The position numbers were made by a program, and so were the translations under genes. Positions 42,153 through 49,837 of a stretch of DNA of 64,000 bases are shown piece by piece. Every line of letters starts with the position of its first letter. Position 1 is the stretch's first letter. This DNA is from Synergistaceae bacterium (GTDB taxonomy: Bacteria > Synergistota > Synergistia > Synergistales > Aminithiophilaceae): the NCBI GenBank assembly GCA_016756725.1, contig JAESII010000009.1:19781-83780 (forward strand), in the 5' to 3' direction. The notes under the pieces were generated by a model. It searched no databases. It saw nothing but the letters and a program-made list of their open reading frames with translations, and was not told the DNA's origin.

Positions 42153-43523
42153 TTAGGGTATATCCAGAGTCATGGGGACAAAGCGGATGCCGTCGGCCTG
42201 TTTTTCGCCTTCGCCGATAAATCCCTGGCGTCGGTAAAAGGAAACGGAGTTGGGAGAGGCGTTTACGGTAAGGCTCTTGCTCCTTTGCAAAAGGGACGGT
42301 GTGGACACTATGGCGTCCTTGACGGCTTCGATCAGGGCACGGCCTGTACCCTGGCCCCTTTCGTCACCATCGACGAAGAGCATGGCCAGATGGGCCGGTG
42401 GCCGCAGTTCGGCCATGGCTCGGATCTGCTCTCTGCGGATAGCTGCAAAAAAGACCGATCCCTCCTCAAAGCGCCGAGCGATAGGAGCAGGGGAGGCGAA
42501 ATGGACAAAGGTTTCCCCTCCCCGTTCTTCATAGAGAGGGGCTATGGTGTCACGGAAAGACCGAAGAGCGGTCTCGCTCAGGGCCGGAGCTTCCTCTTTT
42601 CCCGCCAGGCGAATCAGAGGGGCAACGGGACGGTCAAGGCGTTTCTCGCAAGATTGAAGGACGCGGGCCTTGTCGGCGATCCATTGAGGGGCGATGAGGT
42701 GAGGTGAGCGGGCATCGGCGGTGAGTCTCTGGATTTCCCTCTGAGGGCCGAGAACCTCCAAAGCCTCAGCGAGGGTTTCGATGTAGTCCTCCAGAGAAGG
42801 GGGGAGGAACTCTCCGCGAAGGTAGAGTTTTTCAAGTTCCGTATGAGCCAGGACATGAAGGGGATGGAACTTAAAGCCCCTCGCGCCTTCCCGTGAGAGT
42901 CTCTCCGCCGAGAGGGCCAGCTGATTGTGCCTTTCGCCGGGGATGCCCGCTATCAGGTGGGCGCAGACATCAATTCCCCTGCTTCTGGCCCTGGCGCAGG
43001 CCTCAAGGGAACAGACACTGTCATGACCCCGGCGAAGGTAATGGAGACCGGTGTCATCGAGGGTCTGGATGCCCAGCTCCAGCCAGATTTCTAACCCCGA
43101 CCGCTTAAGGAGCAGGAGATAATCCAGAATGTCATCGTCGACGAGATCGGGTCTTGTGCCGACGGACAGGCCCATGACCTGGGCTCCGGCGCCGCGAGCA
43201 AGGGTCAAGGCCTCCTCAGTTTGTTTGCGGAAAACCTCGAAGGGAGCATAGGTCGCCGAATAACTCTGAAAGTAGAGAATGACCCTGTCTGTTTGATGCC
43301 TTTTGCGAATCCATGCGAGGCCCGAGAGGATCTGTTCCTCCAGACTTCGTCCCTCGAGAAAGGCACCGGAGCCGCCGCCGCGGCTGTCACAGAAAAGGCA
43401 GCCACCACGATACAGGCCGTCCCTGTTGGGGCAGCCTGCACCGGTGTCGAGAGCGATCTTGCGGACCACTCCTCCGTGGCGGATCTTGAGTTGACGCGAC
43501 CAGGAGGGAAGACGGTTCTTCAT
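42153..43523 (-). CDS. YhcC-type (TIGR01212-like) radical SAM protein fused to a C-terminal GNAT acetyltransferase domain
   Basis: The 456-residue protein has two parts. Residues 1-310 match the YhcC radical SAM family: GCPNRDGLYRGGCLFC gives the cluster cysteines C31, C42 and C45, followed by ILYFQSYSATYAPFE, GLSVGTRPDLVDDDILDYL and HLIAGIPGERH. YhcC is related to the Elp3 radical SAM core. Residues about 320-456 form a GNAT domain with motif A GQGTGRALIEAV (near 390) and motif B NASPNSVSFYRRQGF (near 420). YhcC proteins normally end at about 310 residues. The start is ATG 43523, 30 nt after purE. The substrate is unknown, and a tRNA-modifying role is only a guess by analogy with Elp3. Confidence 0.87.
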   Translation of the reverse strand: MKNRLPSWSRQLKIRHGGVVRKIALDTGAGCPNRDGLYRGGCLFCDSRGGGSGAFLEGRSLEEQILSGLAWIRKRHQTDRVILYFQSYSATYAPFEVFRKQTEEALTLARGAGAQVMGLSVGTRPDLVDDDILDYLLLLKRSGLEIWLELGIQTLDDTGLHYLRRGHDSVCSLEACARARSRGIDVCAHLIAGIPGERHNQLALSAERLSREGARGFKFHPLHVLAHTELEKLYLRGEFLPPSLEDYIETLAEALEVLGPQREIQRLTADARSPHLIAPQWIADKARVLQSCEKRLDRPVAPLIRLAGKEEAPALSETALRSFRDTIAPLYEERGGETFVHFASPAPIARRFEEGSVFFAAIRREQIRAMAELRPPAHLAMLFVDGDERGQGTGRALIEAVKDAIVSTPSLLQRSKSLTVNASPNSVSFYRRQGFIGEGEKQADGIRFVPMTLDIP

Positions 43524-43553
43524 CAGGTCGATCAGGCTCTCGTCTGTGCCGTT

Positions 43554-44081
43554 TCAGCGGAAGGCCTCGTCAGGAGCTGAAGGAAGGTTTTCCAGTTCTT
43601 TTCGGGAAGCCCGAACCTTATCCGATGCCTGAGCCTGGAAGTCCCAGAGAACCTCCTGAAGCCTGTCGTCGGAGAGGGCCAGAATGCGGACGGCCAGTAG
43701 AGCCGCGTTCTGACCGCTGTTGAGGCCGACGGCGGCCACGGGAATGCCCGGAGGCATCTGGGCAATGGCCAGCAGGGCGTCCATGCCGCCCAGGGCTCCT
43801 CCCGCCACGGGCAGACCGATGACAGGGAGGGTTGTTTCAGCGGCTAGTGATCCCGGAAGAGCCGCAGCCAAGCCGGCGACGCCGATGAGTACCTTCAGGC
43901 CCCGGGATCGCGCCTTGCGAGCATAGGTTGTCACGTCTTCCGGTGTCCGGTGGGCCGAAGCGACGGTGACCTCGAAAGGAACGTCGAGGCTATCGAGAGT
44001 TTCGGCGATTTTGACGGCCTGGGGCAGATCTGATTTGGAGCCGAGGATGACGCCGATCAGGGGCTGCTTTTTTGAGTCCAC
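43554..44081 (-). CDS. purE: N5-carboxyaminoimidazole ribonucleotide mutase, class I PurE
   Basis: This 175-residue protein has VILGSKSDLPQAVKIAETLD, TVASAHRTPEDVTTYARKA (with the active-site histidine) and GLPVAGGALGGMDALLAIAQMPPGIPVA in family order. Class I PurE usually works with PurK; no purK is in this operon, so the gene may lie elsewhere, or a class II activity may be present. The start is GTG 44081 with GGGAGGG upstream. Confidence 0.94.
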   Translation of the reverse strand: MDSKKQPLIGVILGSKSDLPQAVKIAETLDSLDVPFEVTVASAHRTPEDVTTYARKARSRGLKVLIGVAGLAAALPGSLAAETTLPVIGLPVAGGALGGMDALLAIAQMPPGIPVAAVGLNSGQNAALLAVRILALSDDRLQEVLWDFQAQASDKVRASRKELENLPSAPDEAFR

Positions 44082-44099
44082 AATGGTCCCTCCCTGTCT

Positions 44100-45371
44100 T
44101 CAAATAAAGGCTTTCCTGGCGATGTCCTTGCGGTAATGGGCACCGTCGAAGGAGACAAGTCGTGTCGCCTCATAGGCCCGATCGCGGGCGGAGAAGAGGG
44201 TATCGCCCAGGCCGACCACGGCAAGAACCCGTCCGCCGTCTGTGACGATCTGACCGGCCCCGTTTTTTGCCGTTCCGGCGTGAAAGACGAGGATCTGGTC
44301 GCCCTTGATGTCGTCGATACCTGCGATGACGTCTCCCTTCCTGCAGGGACCGGGATAGCCGTCGGAGGCCATGACGACGGCGACGGAGGCCGCACGAGGC
44401 GAGGGCCAATCCAGCTCTCCCAGTCGCCCTTCGCAGCAGGCGGCGACGACGGCAGCCCAATCTCCGCCGAAGATGGGCAGGACGGCCTGAGCTTCGGGGT
44501 CGCCGAGGCGGACGTTATACTCCAAAACCCAGGGCTTGCCTTTGTTGTCGACCATGATGCCCACATAGAGCACGCCACGGAAGGGGATTGCCTCTTCCTT
44601 GAGTCCTGTGATCGTCGGGAGGAGAAGGTCTCTATCGATGCGTTCCAGCAGGGCCGCGTCGGCCCAGGGAACGGGAGCATAGGCACCCATGCCTCCCGTG
44701 TTCGGCCCCTTGTCGTCGTCAAAGATGCGCTTATGGTCCTGGCTCGGCGGCAGGAGTCTGACCGTCTTCCCGTCGGTGACGGCCAGCAGGGTCAGTTCAG
44801 TGCCGGCGATGTGGTCTTCGATGACGACCGTTTTTCCGGCTTCGCCGAGGGTTTCTCCGTCAAGGAGATCTCTGCAGATCGCGAGGGCTTCGTCGTAGGT
44901 GTCGAGAATGAAGGCTCCTTTGCCTGCGGCCAGTCCGTCGGCTTTGACCACGAAGGGGGCGCTCCTTTTGGCCAGTGCCTTTTGAGCCTCAGCAACGGTG
45001 GTGCAGAGATCGAAAGGGGCTGTCGCGATACCGTGGCGGGCCATGAAGCCTTTGGAGAAGGCTTTGCTCCCTTCGAGACGGGCCCCCGCTTTACCCGGTC
45101 CGAAGACGGGGAAACCCAAGTCTTCCAGGGCGTCGCCGACACCGGCCACAAGGGGCGATTCAGGGCCAGGGACGATGATGTCGACGGACAGCTCTCCTGC
45201 CAGAGCGACGACGGCCTGAGGATCGCAGGGATCGACGTCGTGGCATGTCGCCCACTGGGCAATGCCGGGATTGCCCGGAGCGGCATGGAGGGCTTCGACA
45301 AGAGGAGACCGGGCGAGGGACCAGGCGAGGGCATGTTCCCGACCGCCTCGGCCGAGGATGAGGATCTTCAC
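44100..45371 (-). CDS. purD: Phosphoribosylamine-glycine ligase
   Basis: This 423-residue ATP-grasp ligase makes glycinamide ribonucleotide. It has the N-terminal KILILGRGGREHALAWSL, GPGKAGARLEGSKAFSKGFM near residue 95, DHKRIFDDDKGPNTGGMGAY near 205 and VLEYNVRLGDPEAQ near 280. The start is GTG 45371, which has AGGAGG 8 nt upstream and yields the normal PurD N-terminus; GTG 45380 lies inside the ribosome-binding site. Confidence 0.96.
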   Translation of the reverse strand: MKILILGRGGREHALAWSLARSPLVEALHAAPGNPGIAQWATCHDVDPCDPQAVVALAGELSVDIIVPGPESPLVAGVGDALEDLGFPVFGPGKAGARLEGSKAFSKGFMARHGIATAPFDLCTTVAEAQKALAKRSAPFVVKADGLAAGKGAFILDTYDEALAICRDLLDGETLGEAGKTVVIEDHIAGTELTLLAVTDGKTVRLLPPSQDHKRIFDDDKGPNTGGMGAYAPVPWADAALLERIDRDLLLPTITGLKEEAIPFRGVLYVGIMVDNKGKPWVLEYNVRLGDPEAQAVLPIFGGDWAAVVAACCEGRLGELDWPSPRAASVAVVMASDGYPGPCRKGDVIAGIDDIKGDQILVFHAGTAKNGAGQIVTDGGRVLAVVGLGDTLFSARDRAYEATRLVSFDGAHYRKDIARKAFI

Positions 45372-45383
45372 GTCATTCACCTC

Positions 45384-46910
45384 CTAGTGACGGAAGGTTC
45401 GCCAGCTGCTGAGAAAGAGGCTGATGCCGGCGTCTCTGGCGGCGTCGAAGACCTCTTCGTCTTTTACGGAACCGCCTGGTTCGATGATGGCTGCGATTTT
45501 CGCCTTGGCTGCCGCAGTGATGCTGTCAGGGAAGGGGAAGAAGGCATCCGAGGCCATGACGGCCCCCCGGGCCTTATCGCCGGCCTGTGCCAGGGCCCAG
45601 TTGACGGCGTCGACACGACTGGTGAATCCTCTTCCGATGCCGACTGTGGCGCCATCGGCGGCGATGACGATGGCGTTGCTCTTGCTCAGATAGGCCGCTT
45701 TCCAGGCTAGGATCAGATCATCCCAAAGGTCGGGACGGGGGGTGCCGATCCACTCACCCCTGTCCTGACGCGGCAGGGGGGCCGGCTGATCCTCCTGGGC
45801 GAGAAAACCGCTCCACGTCGAGGTGATCTGGAGGGGGACAACGCGCCCGCCTTGCCAGCGGAGAAGGCGCAGGCTGGGTTTAGTTTCGCGAAGAAAGGCC
45901 AGGGCGTCATCGTCGAAGTCGGGCGCCGCCAGCACTTCAGTGAAGGTCCTGATCAGGCTTCGAGCCGTGACCATGTCGACGGTCCGTGTCAATCCGACAA
46001 TGCCTCCGAATGCTGACAGGGAGTCGCAGGCAAGGGCCTTCTCGTAGGCTTTGAGGGCTGTGTCGCCGACGGCAAGGCCGCAGGGCGTGGTGTGCTTGTT
46101 GATGACGCAGGCGCACTCTCCGTTGAAGAGGGCCATCCCCCGCAGGGCCCCGTCGAGATCGAGGATGTTGTTGTAGGAAAGCGGCTTGCCCGAGAGCTGT
46201 TCCCAGGGCAGATCGGCCAGAGGAGGGAGATAGAGGGCCGCTCTCTGATGAGGGTTCTCCCCGTAACGCAGTTCTTGGGCTTTGCTCAGGGAGAGGGGCA
46301 GGTTCTGGCTCAGACCGAGGTCCCGGCCAAGGATGGAAGAAAGCCCCTTTTCAATGAGGCCGTCATAGCGGGAGGTGTAGGCGAAGGCTTTGAGGGCGAG
46401 GTCCTGACGCAGCTGGGGCGAGATGTCTCCGGTGGCCTTCAGGTCCTCAAGGAGGGGGTCATAGTCGCTGGGGTCGACGACGACGGCGACCTGTCGATAA
46501 TTCTTGGCCGCTGCGCGGATCAGGGTGACGCCGCCGATATCGATGTTTTCGACGAGTTCGTCAAGATCGGCTCCGCGGCGGGCCGTTTCCTCGAAGGGGT
46601 AGAGGTTGCAGACGACGAGATCGATCAGGGGGATTTCATAGACCTTGACGTCTTCCATGTCGTGGTCATTCTCCCGGCGGGCCAGAATGCCTCCCATGAT
46701 GGCGGGGTGAAGGGTCTTCACTCGACCGCCGAGAAGATGGGGGAAGCCGGTGAGATCGGAGACCTCCTGGACGAGGATGCCCGCTTCTTCAAGAAAACGG
46801 GCCGTTCCAGAACTGGAGACGATCTCGTAGCCGCACTGCGCCAGTTCCCGGGCCAGGGTGTCGGCCTGGTTTTTGTCATAGACCGAAATGAGCGCTCGTC
46901 TAGTTGTCAA
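45384..46910 (-). CDS. purH: Bifunctional AICAR formyltransferase / IMP cyclohydrolase
   Basis: This 508-residue bifunctional enzyme catalyses the last two steps to IMP. The N-terminal cyclohydrolase domain starts TTRRALISVYDKNQ and has SSSGTARFLEEAG and FPHLLGGRVKTLHP. The formyltransferase domain has ELRYGENPHQRAALYLP, VINKHTTPCGLAVG and DAFFPFPDSITAAAKA. The start is TTG 46910, 10 nt after GGGAGG; the upstream TTG 46931 encodes part of that site. It overlaps purN by 11 nt. Confidence 0.95.
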   Translation of the reverse strand: MTTRRALISVYDKNQADTLARELAQCGYEIVSSSGTARFLEEAGILVQEVSDLTGFPHLLGGRVKTLHPAIMGGILARRENDHDMEDVKVYEIPLIDLVVCNLYPFEETARRGADLDELVENIDIGGVTLIRAAAKNYRQVAVVVDPSDYDPLLEDLKATGDISPQLRQDLALKAFAYTSRYDGLIEKGLSSILGRDLGLSQNLPLSLSKAQELRYGENPHQRAALYLPPLADLPWEQLSGKPLSYNNILDLDGALRGMALFNGECACVINKHTTPCGLAVGDTALKAYEKALACDSLSAFGGIVGLTRTVDMVTARSLIRTFTEVLAAPDFDDDALAFLRETKPSLRLLRWQGGRVVPLQITSTWSGFLAQEDQPAPLPRQDRGEWIGTPRPDLWDDLILAWKAAYLSKSNAIVIAADGATVGIGRGFTSRVDAVNWALAQAGDKARGAVMASDAFFPFPDSITAAAKAKIAAIIEPGGSVKDEEVFDAARDAGISLFLSSWRTFRH

Positions 46911-47502
46911 AGAGAACGCGCCTCCCTTCAAAGGTCAAGCGGCATCGGAAAAGCCGCTTCAGCGTATCGCCGTAAAGACGATGCTCGAGCTGATGCATCC
47001 GTTCTTCCAGGCTCTGTCGTCCCTCTGTGGGCAGGACCGGCAGAGCCTCCTGGGCGAGGATGGGGCCATGGTCCATCTTTTCGTCGACGAGGTGGATCGT
47101 CACTCCCGTGACGGCGACGCCGTACTCCCAGGCCTGCCCGATGGCGTCCACACCGGGAAAAGAGGGAAGGAGGGAGGGGTGGATATTGACGATTCTACCT
47201 CTGTGGCTGTCGACGAAGGAAGGAGACAGGAGTCTCATGAATCCGGCGAGGACGATCCAGTCGACTCCTTCTCTTGTGATCAGATCGGAAAGCGCCTCCT
47301 CGGCAGCCATCCGTCCCCTTTCCCCATAGGGGAGGAGCGCCGTGGGAAGGCCCATCCGACGGGCGCCATCAAGGCCCGGCGCATCACTCCTATCGGAGGC
47401 GACGAAGGCGATTCTCCCGTCGAGATCACCGGAGGTGCAACGTTCGGCCAAGGCCATCATGTTGCTGCCGCGACCGGAGATGAGGATCGCCATCGTTGTC
47501 AT
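46900..47502 (-). CDS. purN: Phosphoribosylglycinamide formyltransferase (folate-dependent)
   Basis: This 200-residue enzyme formylates glycinamide ribonucleotide using 10-formyl-THF. It has ILISGRGSNMMALAERC, LAGFMRLLSPSFVDSHRGRIVNIHPSLLPSFPG and VHLVDEKMDHGPILAQ-like elements (GVTIHLVDEKMDHGPIL). The conserved histidines and aspartate are present. The start is ATG 47502, overlapping purM by 4 nt; ATG 47493 is an alternative. Confidence 0.96.
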   Translation of the reverse strand: MTTMAILISGRGSNMMALAERCTSGDLDGRIAFVASDRSDAPGLDGARRMGLPTALLPYGERGRMAAEEALSDLITREGVDWIVLAGFMRLLSPSFVDSHRGRIVNIHPSLLPSFPGVDAIGQAWEYGVAVTGVTIHLVDEKMDHGPILAQEALPVLPTEGRQSLEERMHQLEHRLYGDTLKRLFRCRLTFEGRRVLFDN

Positions 47503-48473
47503 GGCAGGACCTCGCCGACGAGAAAAGGCCTTTCGCCAAGAGTTTCAAAAGTTTGCTGGACACGGTCAAGGTCTTCGGGGGCGATGACGAAGACGAAGCC
47601 GACACCGACGTTGAAGACGTGGCGCATCTCCTTTTCCTCCACGTGGGGAGCGAGGAAGCCGTAAACGGCTGGTCGTGTCCAGCTGTCCCAGTTCACGGAC
47701 GGCCTGTGTTTGCCCAGGACGCGGGTCACGTTCTCTTCCAGGCCGCCACCGGTGATGTGGGCCATGGCCTTGACCTTTCCCGTTTCAACCGCCGCCAGGG
47801 CCTGTCGGACGTAAAGGCGAGTCGGTTCCAGGAGATGATCGGCAAGGATCCCGGTGCCGAAGGGCATTGCCAGGTTGAGGCCGCTCTCAAGGAGCACTTT
47901 GCGGACGAGGCTGAAGCCGTTGCTGTGTAGCCCCGAGCTGGGAAGCCCCAGGAGAAGATCCCCTTCCGTGACGGTCGAACCGTCGATGAGGTCGTCTTCG
48001 TCGACATAGCCGACGGCGAATCCGGCCAGATCGAAACCCTCCGCCGGGTAGACACCGGGCATTTCTGCCGTTTCGCCACCGAGAAGGACGGCGCCGCAAT
48101 CCCGGCAAGCTTCGACGACCCCCTCGATGACGGGGCTCAGCCTGGTCGTGTCGAGGTGGCCGCAGGCGAGATAGTCGAGAAAGAAGAGAGGTCTGGCGCC
48201 GCAGGTGACGAGATCGTTGACGTTCATGGCCACCAGATCCTGGCCGAGGCCTCGCATTATACCCGCCGCATTGGCGATTTCCAGTTTCGTTCCCACGCCG
48301 TCGCAGCAGGCGGCAAGAAGGCCGCCTCGGGGAGCCCGATAAAGGCCGGCGAAACCGCCGATGGAGGAGACGACGTCGGGGCTTTCCGTCGTCCCTACGA
48401 TGGTCTTGATCCGTTCAACCCAGGCATTCCCGCCTTCGATGCTGACGCCGGACTGTTCATAGGTCCAGGTCAT
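47499..48473 (-). CDS. purM: Phosphoribosylformylglycinamidine cyclo-ligase
   Basis: This 324-residue AIR synthetase has SGVSIEGGNAWVERIKTIV, CCDGVGTKLEIA, DLVAMNVNDLVTCGARPLFFLDYLA and the ATP-site GLPSSGLHSNGFSLVRKVL. The start is ATG 48473, 7 nt after GGAAGGAG and within the purF end, giving a 17-nt overlap. An in-frame extension upstream is antisense-quality sequence without homology. Confidence 0.96.
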   Translation of the reverse strand: MTWTYEQSGVSIEGGNAWVERIKTIVGTTESPDVVSSIGGFAGLYRAPRGGLLAACCDGVGTKLEIANAAGIMRGLGQDLVAMNVNDLVTCGARPLFFLDYLACGHLDTTRLSPVIEGVVEACRDCGAVLLGGETAEMPGVYPAEGFDLAGFAVGYVDEDDLIDGSTVTEGDLLLGLPSSGLHSNGFSLVRKVLLESGLNLAMPFGTGILADHLLEPTRLYVRQALAAVETGKVKAMAHITGGGLEENVTRVLGKHRPSVNWDSWTRPAVYGFLAPHVEEKEMRHVFNVGVGFVFVIAPEDLDRVQQTFETLGERPFLVGEVLP

Positions 48474-49833
48474 GGTCCATCTCCTTCCCTTCGAGGTACC
48501 TTCCCGAGAAACAGGCCGTGCAGATGGAACGGCTGTCCTTGCCGATGGCGGCGTAGAGGTCTTCCTCGTTGAGGAAGGCCAGAGAACAGGCGCCGACCTC
48601 CTTCTCCAGTTCCTCAATGTCCATCCGGGCTGCCGCCAGCTCTTCACTGTTGGGCGTGTCGATGCCGTAGTAGCAGGGGAAGCGCACCGGAGGAGAGGCG
48701 ATGCGCAGATGGACGTTGCGGGCGCCGCAGCCGCCCATGAGGTTGACGATTCGCTGCGCCGTTGTGCCCCTGACGATGGAGTCGTCGACGACGACGACGT
48801 CACGGCCGTCCATGAGATGGGGGACGGGGTTGAGTTTGATCCGGACGCCCAGCTCTCTCACCCGCTGCGTGGGCTGGATGAAGGTCCTGCCCACGTAGCG
48901 ATTGCGGACGATGGCTTTTTCATAGGCCAGTCCCGATTCTTCGGCATAACCCATGGCGGCGAGGGTCCCGCTGTCAGGCATACCCGTCACCATAGAGGTC
49001 CCGGGACAGGGTGAGCTGCGTGCGAGTAGACGGCCTAGTTCCTTGCGGGCCGCGTAGACGGAGCGTCCGTCGATGATGCTGTCGGGCCGTGCGAAGTAGA
49101 CGTACTCGAAGGCGCAACTGTAGCGCCGCTTGGGTTCGACGGGAATGCGGAGGCTCCTGATTCCCTTTTCGTCGACGACGACGATTTCGCCGGGCTCGAC
49201 GTCGCGGATGAGTTCAGCGCCGACGATATCGAGGGCGCAGCTTTCGGAGGCGATGTAGGTCATGTTGCCTCGGCGGCCGAGGACAAGAGGACGGAATCCC
49301 CAGGGATCACGGGCCGCAACGAGGCGGTCTTTCAGGAGGACGGCCAGGCTGTAGGCACCCGTGAGGCGCCGTAGGGCGTCAATCAAGGCCTCCAGCGGAG
49401 GCTTATGAGCCTGGTGCGCCATGAGGTGGATGATGACTTCCGTGTCTGTCGTCGATTGGAAGATGGCCCCGCGGTTTTCGAGGTACTGGGCGATCGCCTT
49501 GCCGTTGGTGAGATTGCCGTTGTGGGCGATGCCGATGGGGCCCCGGGCGTAGGTGGCCACGAGAGGCTGGGCGTTGGCTGCCAGAGAGCCGCCGGCCGTG
49601 GAGTAGCGCACGTGACCGATCGCCACGTGTGTTCGACGTGTGGCGAGGTCGTGCTGATTCAGGGCGTCATGGACGAGCCCCATGCCCTTAATCGCCTTGG
49701 CGGTGCCGTCACCGTTGATCCAGGCGACGCCGGCCGACTCCTGTCCCCGATGCTGGAGGGCGTAGAGACCGAGATAGACGTCTTCAAGAAGGGCTTCCTG
49801 CGTGGGGGCGTAGGCTCCGAAGATGCCGCACAT
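48457..49833 (-). CDS. purF: Amidophosphoribosyltransferase
   Basis: This 458-residue enzyme commits PRPP to purine synthesis. MCGIFGAY exposes the N-terminal nucleophile Cys2 of the Ntn glutaminase domain directly, with no propeptide. The PRPP loop VVVVDDSIVRGTTAQRIVNL near residue 345 and GMPDSGTLAAMGYA are standard. The C-terminal part lacks the Fe-S ligand pattern of Bacillus PurF as far as I can see, though CTACFSGRYLE is present near the end. The start is ATG 49833. Confidence 0.96.
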   Translation of the reverse strand: MCGIFGAYAPTQEALLEDVYLGLYALQHRGQESAGVAWINGDGTAKAIKGMGLVHDALNQHDLATRRTHVAIGHVRYSTAGGSLAANAQPLVATYARGPIGIAHNGNLTNGKAIAQYLENRGAIFQSTTDTEVIIHLMAHQAHKPPLEALIDALRRLTGAYSLAVLLKDRLVAARDPWGFRPLVLGRRGNMTYIASESCALDIVGAELIRDVEPGEIVVVDEKGIRSLRIPVEPKRRYSCAFEYVYFARPDSIIDGRSVYAARKELGRLLARSSPCPGTSMVTGMPDSGTLAAMGYAEESGLAYEKAIVRNRYVGRTFIQPTQRVRELGVRIKLNPVPHLMDGRDVVVVDDSIVRGTTAQRIVNLMGGCGARNVHLRIASPPVRFPCYYGIDTPNSEELAAARMDIEELEKEVGACSLAFLNEEDLYAAIGKDSRSICTACFSGRYLEGKEMDHDLDL

Positions 49834-49837
49834 GGGG

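Noticed and set aside
44136..45710. 524-codon plus-strand open frame antisense to purD and purH
   Set aside because: It spans the junction of two well-supported genes on the other strand and has no recognisable domain.
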